From NCBI RefSeq assembly GCF_002443255.2, contig NW_019211456.1, forward strand, positions 46,324,324-46,388,323: a stretch of 64,000 bases of DNA. Direction: 5' to 3'. The notes below the pieces were generated by a model. That model ran no database searches. It saw nothing but the letters and a program-made list of their open reading frames with translations, and had not been told where the DNA came from. Source of the DNA: Varroa destructor (Eukaryota; Arthropoda; Arachnida; Mesostigmata; Varroidae). This document shows, in pieces, positions 49,877 through 58,509 of the stretch; position 1 is the stretch's first letter, and every line of letters starts with the position of its first letter. Both the position numbers and the translations under genes were made by a program.

Positions 49877-50127
49877 CAAATACGTGACATGTCGATACGC
49901 AGCGTCGAGCTGCGATATAGATCGACGTTGCAGCCTTCCGTTTCAAGCTCGGGAACTGGACGAGCTAGTTCGAGAATCATTCGAAACAAAATAGCGTTAT
50001 TGTCACGTTTGGCTGCGCCTTTCAGACATTTATCTTTCGGCGCAATGATCACCACATCCCTTCCGAAGACGGGATCAGTCACTTTGAGCCTATTCGATTC
50101 CGGTTTTTTGGTTAGGATCAAGGACCG
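49877..50127 (-). CDS. Candidate exon of an unknown protein
   Basis: The acceptor TTGATTTGTGTTAG precedes 50127. The frame runs 83 codons to a donor-like TTTG|GTGACA (exon end 49877) or, unspliced, to a TGA at 49873-49875. The translation is clearly protein-like: LTKKPESNRLKVTDPVFGRD, VVIIAPKDKCLKGAAKRDN and AILFRMILELARPVPELE. The hydrophobic VVIIA step and the ILFRMILELAR helix suggest a folded soluble domain, but I cannot name it. The opposite strand is open too (49889-50131) but Ser/Arg-rich, as a shadow would be. Confidence 0.42.
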
Positions 50128-50266
50128 CTAACACAAATCAATTTTGCCGTTTCGATTCTGGGAAGAGGAGCTCAAACATACCAACGATGATAGCGAGTAA
50201 GCATAGCAATACCACATAATTTTCGGGTCTTTCGTTAGAACCTCCAAATAGAATAACATCGATTCG

Positions 50267-50452
50267 ATGTGTCAGAATTTCGAAACATTCAAAGGAAAAT
50301 CATTGCTATGTCTTCATTGTGAAAACATTGACAAGTGCAGAGCGGCGTTTTTACAATTTAACAATGAATCGCTGTATGATAGATTTATATTTGATAGGCT
50401 CAAACATATTCTCATTCCACCCCACAATAGATTGCTTAAATCCGTAATCTAA
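50267..50452 (+). CDS. Unrecognised 61-residue ORF starting at ATG
   Basis: ATG 50267 to TAA 50450-50452 (starts MCQNFETFKGKSLLCLHCEN). It contains a Cys/His cluster (CLHCENIDKC) and a hydrophobic-basic C-terminus (LKHILIPPHNRLLKSV). A CLHC...C spacing alone does not define a zinc finger. AATAG just before could be an acceptor, making this a terminal exon. Confidence 0.28.
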   Translation: MCQNFETFKGKSLLCLHCENIDKCRAAFLQFNNESLYDRFIFDRLKHILIPPHNRLLKSVI

Positions 50453-51163
50453 ATTTTTCTAAAAAATCCACAGTCTGACCTTGTCGATGAAGAAGACCTT
50501 AAGGAGTAATCGGTAGCCTTAGATAGGGGTTATTTCGTTGCGCGCAAGCAAACGTCGATGCTTCGTCCGCACCATCTCCTTAATGGCAATATACCTTCAA
50601 AAATGAATACAAACAGTACGACAGCTAGTTCATAAAATTTCGACTATGTGCAAATACAAACATAAAAAACAAACGAATCGCATAAATATTAGTCTAGACG
50701 ATTGCGTACCACCTATTTTCTGTGAAAGAAGCACGCACGCAATGTTGAATGAATGAGGAAAAAATTAATTCCGTTGCGAATATGAGACCATTTTCTGTTT
50801 TCTCTTTGTCTACGACAAAAAAAAAAAAAAAGCGAATGTTAGTGAATGTGTTATCTTCCAAAATTTCTCTGACTTCTCAGTCGATTGACGGCTCCTTTAA
50901 AAGCGCTACAGGAAGGCAATAAGCCGGCTGCTATAAAGATAGCAAATGGGTAAATCACTGCAGAACGTTTATTTCATTCAGTGAAGGTAGACTGTTTTTG
51001 GGATTGGTTCTACTTAGTCGTATGGGAAACAAGATTAATTCTCAAGTGAGGCCTTAGCAATTATTGTTGTTTCAGTTCACAAGACCAAGGGAACTAACTA
51101 TCATTTGTAGTACTAAACATTTCACTAAACGTCCACCTTCATGCCTCTTTTCTTAGTTCCGGC

Positions 51164-51333
51164 CTATCGATAAACGATCTTATCCACGAAGAGAATCAAG
51201 ACTCTGGCGTTAAGCAGCCATAAACATTGATAATCTAGCGAGCTTTCACACTCGACTGAACTATCCGATTGATTTAGTCCGGCTACTTTGTTGCGTGAAA
51301 CAGATTTAATTGCACCAACAGCTAAAATGTTAC
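51164..51333 (-). CDS. Candidate terminal exon, minus strand
   Basis: A run of T followed by CAG gives a strong acceptor just before 51333. The frame stays open for about 56 codons (NILAVGAIKSVSRNKVAGLN, then a Ser/Glu stretch, then LWLLNARVLILFVDKIVYR) to TAG 51164-51166. An AATAAA on the same strand lies about 190 bases on (plus-strand TTTATT near 50968). The product is not recognised. The plus strand has a facing-away acceptor only 45 bases to the right, so one of the two may be false. Confidence 0.33.
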
Positions 51334-51377
51334 CTGAAAAAAAAAACATCCTTCTAAATGTAGCTTGCCTTTTTCAG

Positions 51378-51547
51378 GTCTCGTAAATCCGTGGACCTGT
51401 ATTGCGCCTGCCGTACTTCCATTTCGTACCCGTTGGACCTTGTTCTTAGTGAACATCGTTTATAACGGAGTTATCAGTTTTAAACTGTTCTACAAAGCAG
51501 TAACGATAATTAGGACAGGCGATTCTGGTTCCATAAAAGCTACTTAA
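51378..51547 (+). CDS. Candidate terminal exon, plus strand
   Basis: The acceptor GCTTGCCTTTTTCAG ends at 51377. The frame then reads LVNPWTCIAPAVLPFRTRW, a hydrophobic span (LFLVNIVYNGVISFKLFY) and a polar end to TAA 51545-51547. One membrane-spanning helix is likely if it is real. It could be the C-terminal exon of a multi-pass membrane protein. No certain poly(A) signal follows (only AATAAG near 51579). Confidence 0.33.
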
Positions 51548-51924
51548 ATTCTGTTTTTCTTTGAAATAGAAGCAATTTATTCAATAAGTTTGTCTTACGC
51601 TATCCAGGACGACCAGTGGGCGTAAATCCTCTTCGTTGCTGTGTCCGGCCATATCTCGTTTAGAATGCATTTTGCATGATTTCGCTCAATCTAATGATCT
51701 AGAAACTCTATATACACAGAGAAAGTCATTATTCTCGGTACTAGTTTAGAAAAACGGTGTGCAGGTATACATGACGGTCTAATGTGCCTTTATTTTTTAT
51801 ATTTTTAAATTTAGTCTATCAATAATAGACACTGTTGACTAAGAATTTTTATCCTAATGTGTCGAACATTGTCAACTTTGAAGTAAAATCAATGTTTATT
51901 TTGTTTTTCTGAAAACCATCATGT

Positions 51925-52161
51925 TTGCATTTCCGAGCTAGTGTCAAGATCACGAGTAGATTTGTCTATGACGTACACGAGTATAAAATACGCTGTGAAA
52001 TTTCAATCCAGTGGCTAGTTTTCATGTCCATATTTCCAATACGTGCATGGTACGGCGAAGATTTCTCGATATTCCTAATACAAACTGCAGTGCTACGCGG
52101 CATTAGCAACAGTGAAAGCCTTTGTAGACTCCCATTGAAAGTACTTACAGTGGATCACTAG
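51925..52161 (+). CDS. Unrecognised open frame, possibly membrane protein
   Basis: There are 78 open codons (TTG at the start, no ATG until later) to TAG 52159-52161. It has hydrophobic segments (WLVFMSIFPIRAWYG and FSIFLIQTAVLRG) and a polar end. A T-rich tract lies upstream but no clean AG acceptor. It might follow the exon at 51378-51547 in a related gene, but that exon ends in a stop, so no join is proposed. Confidence 0.22.
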   Translation: MHFRASVKITSRFVYDVHEYKIRCEISIQWLVFMSIFPIRAWYGEDFSIFLIQTAVLRGISNSESLCRLPLKVLTVDH

Positions 52162-52418
52162 GTTGGGTGCACCACACTTATAAGTTCCTCACATCCGCAC
52201 AAGCGGGCACAAAGACCAGAACCTGTTGAGAAATGGCGGAAGGATCGAATTTTCATACAAAGAAGTTTTCGACTACCGAACAGGCCAAGCGTACACACCC
52301 TGTACGGATGAGGCAGACGCAGAGTAAGGTTAGTGGGGTTCCAGGGTTTCCGGGACAGCATGGGTGCCTGCGTGTGCGAACACAAAGATCAGCACACAAC
52401 GCTGTTGTATTAGCATAG

Positions 52419-52438
52419 TAATAATAATAATAATAATG
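52419..52438. repeat. (TAA)n microsatellite
   Basis: About six TAA units end in TGATTAT. Confidence 0.85.
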
Positions 52439-52808
52439 ATTATCTATATTCCCATAGAGTTCCATAGTCGCCGCTATTGTTAACCTCTACCTCTGTCTAT
52501 CGCTTGAGTCTTTCCGGGTTTCCTGGCTCACATGAACGAGTGATATGAAATGTACAGACGGCGCATCGGAAGGCCTACTTCTGGATGGTTTGCGACTCAC
52601 TCGATAGCTCCTCGGGCCAGAGGAGAAAAGGAACCGAAGCCTAGGGAATTGTACGTTGAGCGTCAAGACTTGCGATTCAGACGAGTTGCGAATTAGGTAT
52701 ATTGCCTTTTCTACTGCCATTGATCCGCATCATCGCTGGTATTTCTGCTGTTAGTGCTATGCTATCAATGCAGGTAGAGATCCACTCAGCTGAGGCACTG
52801 TTGTACAG

Positions 52809-53129
52809 ATGGAAGATAACAGGAAAGGCGACATCTCCAGCTTGCTGTCATATCGTGTGACAATGAGGGCGGTCGTGGCGATGGCACCGTCAGCGGCGAA
52901 CAGGAAGGAAACGCTGTGGTACCTGCCTCAACTGAGGTTGACAGCTCGCCAGAGTACCAAAAGGAAGTGCTTCAAAGTACCATTTATTGAAAGGCGCTTT
53001 AGCAGCTTAACGGTTACATCAAGGTGGCAGCACGTAGAATCTCGCCTACTAGAGAGCGAAAGACGACATACGTGGAAACGTTTCCTTGCTGAGACCAGAT
53101 CCCTCCATCAGGAAATAATATCTCTATAA
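52809..53129 (+). CDS. Unrecognised 106-residue ORF starting at ATG
   Basis: The ATG at 52809 directly follows TTGTACAG (also a possible acceptor). The frame runs 106 codons to TAA 53127-53129 in a GC-richer patch. The translation is basic (MEDNRKGDISSLLSYRVTMR, later RRHTWKRFLAETRSLHQEI). A second frame here (reading DNEGGRGDGTVSGEQEGNAV) is also protein-like for about 40 codons, so the coding frame is uncertain. No family is recognised. Confidence 0.25.
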   Translation: MEDNRKGDISSLLSYRVTMRAVVAMAPSAANRKETLWYLPQLRLTARQSTKRKCFKVPFIERRFSSLTVTSRWQHVESRLLESERRHTWKRFLAETRSLHQEIISL

Positions 53130-53299
53130 CAGCAGCGATCTCAACCAACTCTGCATCCGCCAGACTTGATCCTAAGCTCAATAATAGACTGAAGCCAATT
53201 CACTGCTACGCGATATGGCCATTATTAAATGATAGCATACGTTTAATTTACATAGCACTACAAAAGAAACTATAAAGAGTGAACATAAGGAAAGCTGAT

Positions 53300-53533
53300 C
53301 TAATATGCTAACAGCGCTATCACGCACAGACAACAGATCGCAGGCGTGAGCTTAGCGTTGTCTCGTGAGTCGTAGCGATGCAAATTTAGATCGAATTTAG
53401 TCTCGTGTTTTAAAATGGTCGGTTTTTTTAATGCACACGATAGTTTGGCTACGGTACTACAAAAACTGTAGTACGCGTATGGTAATAAATGTGACACGTA
53501 AGAACACAGGACCAGCGGAAACGCTTGCCTCAA
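53300..53533 (-). CDS. Unrecognised open frame with hydrophobic ends
   Basis: There are 77 codons to TAG 53300-53302. A hydrophobic start and C-terminus (TPAICCLCVIALLAY) flank a charged middle (KHETKFDLNLHRYDSRDNAK). There is no ATG at the beginning of the frame and no clear acceptor. It could be an exon of a small membrane or secreted protein, or chance. Confidence 0.2.
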   Translation of the reverse strand: MRQAFPLVLCSYVSHLLPYAYYSFCSTVAKLSCALKKPTILKHETKFDLNLHRYDSRDNAKLTPAICCLCVIALLAY

Positions 53534-53559
53534 ATGTTTAGCTACTCAACGTAGCTTAA

Positions 53560-54790
53560 GCCAATGCCTCTTTATAGACATACCTAAATTTTCAAAAATA
53601 GTAATAGAAGAAAAATGAAAAAATTTCATCGTTATAACGCATCTACGATAGTTGCTATGTAAGCTTAATTATTAGGCCTGCGGGAACTATTAAAGCTGCG
53701 TTGCGCCTCGGTAAATGATCCGTTACGCATCCGCTGTTGGTTCAAAAATGTTTTAACAATTTGCTTTTTCCTTAGCGGCAGCTATTAAACTCATGCAGGT
53801 ATTGGTATACTACAATCGATGTATCTTCACCTATTTTACGTGTGCCATTCAACGTGCCATTAAGTCTAATAAAAATCGGGTAGCCTTAAAATTAGCGGTG
53901 GTGATCCATATTTCAGATTACATTCATGTAAACTAATTATTATTTAAAGGTGGCATGTTATTCCTTTTGTGTAACTAGGATTGTACTAAGGACGTCGTAG
54001 CTAGCTTTAAAAGTACACCCAAAGGACTGGCGGGAATTTACTAGTGAGCCCTTGAACAACTAGAAACTTCGAAGGTTTAAACAAATACGACAGAACGACA
54101 ATCGACTAGGGACCCGAAACCCTGAATTCATAAATTCGACGGAAGCCCAGGAGTACTTCTTAGTAGAAGTAGTTCGCGGATTAGCTATACGTGGCCTCAG
54201 GGGATCAAGATTGTCCAAGCATCGATCATCGAGTGAGTAGAGAACAGGGTACGTGAAAAGTACATGAGATTATGGGAAGTGCCAAAATAATCATTAAGAT
54301 TATCGGGAAAGAAGTTAACGTAAACATGGGGAAAAATTTTCACTAACAGGTATTTCCTGTTTAAAAGTATTGATATTTGTTGAATTGTTTATTAAAGGTG
54401 CTGTTGATGATACTGCCCCGAGCCGTACGAGTAAGCCTGACTGTACTTAACTTCGCGCTTCATACTTCAGCATTTTGTCAATAGAAACGCTTGACATCGA
54501 CACGTATCATCATTAATTAGAAAAATTTTTATTACCCGTGCGATTCAATTTAATCGATTATTTGTCCATCCATTGATTTCATACGAGCGCTAATGATATC
54601 CGTCCAGAAATATGGCATTCGTCGCATGGTAGGCAAGCATAATTGTCTAAAACCAGCGACTAACAGGAATGGCTTGTCAATGTGAAAGTTATTAAAAGTT
54701 ATTACCGCAGTCATAACTTGCCATTTATTTTATTACCTTTCATTACAAAGCTTTAGCCCTTGCTGCCGCATTAATTCCTACTATTTATTC
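53560..54790. other. No gene seen
   Basis: AT-rich DNA without supportable exons. About 54000-54290 is slightly more balanced in composition and may be a decayed element, but I see no motif. Confidence 0.35.
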
Positions 54791-54845
54791 TCATCACTAT
54801 GCTAGTCAATCTCGATATTTTCAACGAATATAGCTCTCTTTTTCT

Positions 54846-54893
54846 TTCTATGCACACATACATACATATATATGTATGTATGTCTGCATAGAA
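54846..54893. repeat. 48-bp near-perfect palindrome
   Basis: Twenty-three of 24 base pairs around the centre at 54869/54870 are complementary; the only mismatch is 54855/54884. The inner part is (ACAT)n meeting (ATGT)n, while the outer arms (TTCTATGCA and TGCATAGAA) are not simple repeat, so the symmetry is more than microsatellite. It can form a cruciform or, if transcribed, a hairpin with almost no loop. It lies about 90 bases beyond the poly(A) signal of the minus-strand gene at 55.1-55.5 kb. Confidence 0.9.
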
Positions 54894-54984
54894 TATATGG
54901 ACCTTGATCCCTTTGCAATATATGCCCATCTGGCTTCAGGGATTCAGTGTCGAACTCGGTATCACAGTACCTTTCATTGCACAT

Positions 54985-54990
54985 TTTATT
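54985..54990 (-). terminator. Poly(A) signal AATAAA (minus strand)
   Basis: The reverse complement of TTTATT lies 139 bases after the stop codon of the candidate terminal exon at 55129-55239, a normal 3' UTR length. Confidence 0.45.
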
Positions 54991-55128
54991 TGTTAGTTGT
55001 ATTAGTTTATCATAATCTTAGGTCTTTTTTCATTGATTGCTAAGCCTCATCATGTCCCGCCTGTTCTTTAAAAATGCAGCCATACATACAAGTCATGCAC
55101 AGAGACAAATAGTCACTGCCGCTTGCCG

Positions 55129-55239
55129 TTAAGGGTCAAGTTGGTCATCGCTCTGTCGCTGCTTCTCCAGAGGCTGTTTGTTCAATCGTGAAGGGAATCG
55201 ACAATTGGGTTGGTTCCCTTTGCCACCTCTGGCCAGTAG
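55129..55239 (-). CDS. Candidate terminal exon of a minus-strand gene
   Basis: The acceptor GTCTCTTCTTAG precedes 55239. In phase 0 the exon reads 36 codons (starts LLARGGKGNQPN, ends QRQSDDQLDP) to TAA 55129-55131, and a poly(A) signal follows at 54985-54990. Two other frames are also open for 18 and 30 codons, so the phase is not fixed. It should join the exon at 55292-55546; possible donors there are after ATG at about 55310 or after AAA at about 55370, and both leave phase 0. Confidence 0.42.
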   Translation of the reverse strand, partial: LLARGGKGNQPNCRFPSRLNKQPLEKQRQSDDQLDP

Positions 55240-55291
55240 CTAAGAAGAGACTCGATTTTTTCACTACTATCCACCGCGATTCGAACGGGCG

Positions 55292-55546
55292 TCAGGTTCG
55301 GCCGTTGTAAACCATGGAACTAGACGGTCGAAATGGGATGAAACGCAGCTTATGATGTGTAGCCCTCGGAACAGATACTTTAAAGTCAGAGAGTAAACGC
55401 TCAGCTTCTTGTAGAGAACGAATGTGAAGAGTCGTATGTTCCAGCGATTTTAATAAATAATAGACCCTGTCGAACTGCAAGAGGGCTTGTAGCCGCAGGC
55501 GACGTTCTTCGTCGTCCGATTGTCGAACCCTATGACCGAGTGATTT
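55292..55546 (-). CDS. Candidate exon of an unknown helical protein
   Basis: The acceptor CATTCGCTTAG precedes 55546, and the frame is open for 84 codons to TGA 55292-55294. The translation is the most convincingly protein-like on this strand: a charged helix (RQSDDEERRLRLQALLQFDR), then VYYLLKSLEHTTLHIRSL, then QEAERLLSDFKVSVPRATHH. It looks like an alpha-helical, possibly coiled-coil, intracellular protein. The last about 15 codons may be intronic if a donor at about 55310 or 55370 is used to reach the exon at 55239. I recognise no family, and upstream exons were not found. Confidence 0.47.
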   Translation of the reverse strand, partial: KSLGHRVRQSDDEERRLRLQALLQFDRVYYLLKSLEHTTLHIRSLQEAERLLSDFKVSVPRATHHKLRFIPFRPSSSMVYNGRT

Positions 55547-55772
55547 CTAAGCGAATGTCTTGCCGCAGTACGCACACTACATAATATGTACGTTGGTATC
55601 TATGTTTTTTTCGCTGATTTATCTTCCTGCTGAAGTCAGCTGGCATCTACCGACTCAAAGCAGATAAATACATAATGTCGATCAGGTGGTGTGCATTTGT
55701 AATCGGACTCTAACAGATTCGAAGCTTTTGTGTATGGTCTTATCGTTATTTCTTTTTAAGAAGAAAATAAAA

Positions 55773-55804
55773 GCATGTAAGTAATTTACATGCAACATGT
55801 TGCA
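55773..55804. repeat. Two overlapping inverted repeats
   Basis: GCATGTAA (55773-55780) pairs with TTACATGC (55786-55793) across a 5-base loop. The perfect 14-bp palindrome TGCAACATGTTGCA occupies 55791-55804 and shares three bases with the first. The two structures are mutually exclusive. Confidence 0.7.
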
Positions 55805-55809
55805 GTCTA

Positions 55810-57090
55810 TTGTAAATTCTATTATAGATGATGTGAAGTTGATTTTCCGTCTCCGTGCGTCAATAAGTTAAGGAACCCCGTTCTCCTGCTATCTGACGAC
55901 TATTTATCCTTAGAAAATACGTTATAACAGCTGAAAATATCTCAGCGAAATTTAGATTTGGCAAAGTATTACTGTTTTATCTAAAAAATTCTTTCTTGGA
56001 TCCAACTGGTAAAAGGAAGCAATTCATAGTTGTTAATATTAGTATTTATCAGATTTAATGTGACCAGAGATAGACAAAGGTCTTGATAAACACCGACTTC
56101 TTTGTTTACATATCCTCGTCGTATGCTTATAGGTATTTTTATAAAAGAAGGGTAAAAATAATATATTTAATGTTAAAATCCCACACCGCTATGTTTCGAG
56201 TTTTATGTCCGGTATCGCCTTTAGGCATAGTTTCATCAGACGGCTGTCTGACTCCTAGCACAAAACGATATCTATCGATGCTCGGTCCTGGATCTAGACC
56301 ACAACGTATCCCCAGTATCAGCAGGAAAATACGTTACCTACCAAGCGATCACATGAAGTTAAAATTTTATACCTAACGCTTCGTTAATCGTAGTTATGTC
56401 GCACTTAGCTTATGCCGAGCCAGATGGTAAAAACAAAGTTTGTATGGTATCCACAAAAGGCAATTGAATTCATAGAACAACTGGAAATAAATATTTGCAA
56501 AGTATTGCAATCAGTCTAACGGCATTTGTACTTCCGCAAGCAGTTATTATAATACCTCTTAGTATCCATACATTGACAAACACTGAAAAATGCGTATTTC
56601 TGAGGTGTTCTTGATTAACCCTTTGTTAAACCTACGCAAGCATGCTCCTTCAGTTCGGAATAGGACATTTAGGTGTATACAAAAAAATGTTCCCCTGATT
56701 TCCAAAGACACGTAATATAATTATTTCTTCGTAAGTTTTGCGCAATAGTTATACGTACTCTTGCTATTGCAAACAAAAAACAGTAATGCCATATGATTTA
56801 GACACATCATCTATTACGTGAAGTTACTGATCACTCAAGTAGCAACAGTACTACATACAGTTGAACCTTGCCCTCCCCATGAAAACATTAACCCATCGAT
56901 CTTGTGTTAATTTGGTAAACAAAATCTATCGGATTGAATACACTTTATCCTATGAACTTGCTAGATCTCTGTCCTATTTTTTTTATAACATTCTATTTAT
57001 CTTGTTATGCATAGGTTGATCACAGCAACCACCTACCTTTCTGAAGCCTAAATTGAGCTGTAGGAGACATCTACGAATTAGCAAACCCCA
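55810..57090. other. No gene seen
   Basis: AT-rich DNA. One open frame (56083-56376, plus) is long for its composition but has no motif, no ATG in good context and no splice pair. Confidence 0.3.
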
Positions 57091-57099
57091 GAGAGGAAA

Positions 57100-57336
57100 G
57101 TGGCTACAGAAGTTGGCTATCGCCAGACTTCACCCGTCACGAGGCACGACAGTCCCCCCACAGTGGTTCAAACTGAACAATCGTTGAAAGAAGACGACAA
57201 CTGCGATTATTGCGTCTATCGCAAACCGCTCATACAATTACAAAGACAAGCAAAAAAGAAAACGAGAAAAAAACAAGGCACTTTCAAGGACCTCATAATA
57301 AGAGTCAATAGAGAACGTTGGATAAAAGGATTCTAG
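57100..57336 (+). CDS. Lysine-rich open frame just upstream of a signal-peptide exon
   Basis: The frame opens after a TAG at about 57082 and runs to TAG 57334-57336. The first part is polar (VGYRQTSPVTRHDSPP), with an acidic Cys-containing patch (KEDDNCDYC) and then a very basic stretch (RQAKKKTRKKQG). It lacks an ATG at the start. It could be an exon of a separate gene or the 5' untranslated region of the secreted-protein gene that starts at 57348. Confidence 0.28.
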   Translation: MATEVGYRQTSPVTRHDSPPTVVQTEQSLKEDDNCDYCVYRKPLIQLQRQAKKKTRKKQGTFKDLIIRVNRERWIKGF

Positions 57337-57347
57337 GCAAGGGAAAC

Positions 57348-57390
57348 ATGATGACGTACCTATTAGTGATTCTGATTCTCTTGGCCGCCA
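57348..57390 (+). CDS. First coding exon encoding a signal peptide
   Basis: ATG at 57348 in good context (GAAACATGA) opens MMTYLLVILILLAA, a textbook short hydrophobic signal peptide. A strong donor, GCCA|GTGAGT, follows at phase 1, and the unspliced frame stops two codons later, which supports splicing. Secreted-protein and neuropeptide genes often carry the signal peptide on such a small first exon. The next exon is uncertain. In phase, 57585-57833 would fit but has a poor acceptor. An exon starting at 58181 or 58186, after a strong pyrimidine tract, would also fit. The product is unknown. Confidence 0.42.
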
Positions 57391-57584
57391 GTGAGTAGAA
57401 ATCGCATACGCGCACGTATCCATCCATCCATCCGCTGTGGCTAGAGTGCTGCTTCTGCTTTCGCTTGTGATGTTCACTGGGTGTGGGAAAGTCCTCTTTG
57501 TTTAATGAAAATTGTATTGTAGTTGAAGAGATGACAAAGTAAAGGAGAAACTCAACCGGGAAAGGCACGATGGGTAAAGATGAG

Positions 57585-57833
57585 TGGCGCAAAATTTGAA
57601 AGACGATGGATCGGGTTACGAATACCGAAGGGAGAACTCAAAGATACAGGGAGCTCAAAAAAAGGCCTGGAGTAATGGCGTGGGTAATGTACAGGATTGG
57701 ATGCATCTTTCAACGTTAAAAGGTGTAGATGATTTGAAAAATCGGACATTACCGGCTATGTCATTCGATTCCGAAGGTCTGCAGACCATGAATGCAGAAG
57801 GCCGAAACGGCCGAGAAAAGTTAGAAGGCGACA
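57585..57833 (+). CDS. Candidate exon of a polar, possibly secreted protein
   Basis: The 83-codon frame is open up to a good donor (GACAG|GTAACC, exon end 57833). It is hydrophilic and protein-like: DDGSGYEYRRENSKIQGAQK, then KAWSNGVGNVQDWMHLSTLK, then NAEGRNGREKLEGD. Its entry phase matches the signal-peptide exon at 57348-57390, and paired basic residues (RR, KK) could be processing sites of a secreted precursor. The sequence before it is purine-rich with no pyrimidine tract, which is the main objection. Confidence 0.3.
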
Positions 57834-57875
57834 GGTAACCAAACATATCTTTTATCGTGTCTCCTGTAATCAGCT

Positions 57876-58157
57876 TTATATGTTTTGTTCCCAAACCGCG
57901 TGTAACTTGCCGACGGAATCCAATGTAATGAAAGGAAGAAATCGGTAGACTCCCTTCAGCCCCCTAAACCACCCCTCGTTCCACTGCTTTCTTTCCAGCC
58001 TTCGTTCTTTTGTTTCTAGTGGAATCAGGGACCTGTCCGCCAAGCCGTCGTCGCCGCCACCATCGATAGTCAAAGTACCCAAAGCAAACGTACCTTCAAT
58101 AACATTCCATGAAAACACTTTCAATGTGCGGCTCTGCTTGTTAGCTGAAAGTGACAT
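57876..58157 (-). CDS. Unrecognised 93-residue ORF starting at ATG
   Basis: ATG (context AAGAGATGT) at 58157 starts MSLSANKQSRTLKVFSWNVI, then a Gly/Asp run (TIDGGGDDGLADRSLI) and a charged helix (ETKERRLERKQWNEGW), to TAA 57876-57878. A strong donor, TTGAAG|GTACGT, lies 64 bases in, so this may be only a first exon. It faces the plus-strand signal-peptide gene and would lie within that gene's first intron. No family is recognised. Confidence 0.33.
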   Translation of the reverse strand: MSLSANKQSRTLKVFSWNVIEGTFALGTLTIDGGGDDGLADRSLIPLETKERRLERKQWNEGWFRGLKGVYRFLPFITLDSVGKLHAVWEQNI

Positions 58158-58180
58158 CTCTTTCCCTTACCCCTAAATAG

Positions 58181-58209
58181 CTCAGGAGGAGCAGGAACCA
58201 TTACGCGCC
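58181..58209 (+). CDS. Alternative short exon after a strong acceptor
   Basis: A long pyrimidine tract ending TAAATAG (58180), with a second AG at 58185, is followed 29 bases later by GCC|GTGAGA. Joined to the signal peptide at phase 1 it would read TQEEQEPLRA; from the second AG it would read RGAGTITRRE. This is a better splice acceptor than that of 57585. Only transcripts can decide between them. Confidence 0.22.
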
Positions 58210-58284
58210 GTGAGATTCTTTTTTTCTTCAATTTCTTGAGTAAAACAACTGTATTTTCTTCAACAAGACTATTTGTAGATATTA

Positions 58285-58509
58285 TCATGATTCATCTGTA
58301 CGTGTACATTGTCTATAATATATATAAGTGTGTCGTAAGTAGCCTTGCTTCGATGTTATGCTTCCAACATTGCCACCATCCTTCTGAGCCATCATTATGC
58401 GCGTGGCAGCAACCTGATAAGTTTCATTCTGTGGAGGTGCACTTTGGCCTCTGACGGATCTTAGTGACTCATTTTCCACAGCATTTTCCAGAACGGCAAG
58501 GCAAGACAC
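58285..58509 (-). CDS. Unrecognised open frame
   Basis: About 78 codons are open to TGA 58285-58287. It is mixed and polar (CLAVLENAVENESLRSVRGQ, then AATRIMMAQKDGGNVGSI) and the end translates an AT-rich tract. There is no ATG in early position and only a weak acceptor-like GTGTAAG. It may be an exon related to the minus ORF at 57876-58157. Confidence 0.22.
   Translation of the reverse strand: MSCLAVLENAVENESLRSVRGQSAPPQNETYQVAATRIMMAQKDGGNVGSITSKQGYLRHTYIYYRQCTRTDES

Noticed and set aside
49877..50127. Loose resemblance of GRDVVIIA...ILELAR to a carboxyltransferase segment
   Set aside because: Only a few positions agree and the key downstream motif is missing; I could not justify the assignment by eye.
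54802..54984. 60-codon minus-strand ATG ORF
   Set aside because: Half of it is a translation of the 48-bp palindrome, and it begins directly at the poly(A) signal of the neighbouring gene; it is probably 3' flanking DNA.
55250..55320. GTTCGAATC on the minus strand, a tRNA B-box-like word
   Set aside because: No A-box at the right distance, the T-arm does not pair over five bases, and the stretch overlaps a good candidate exon and intron.
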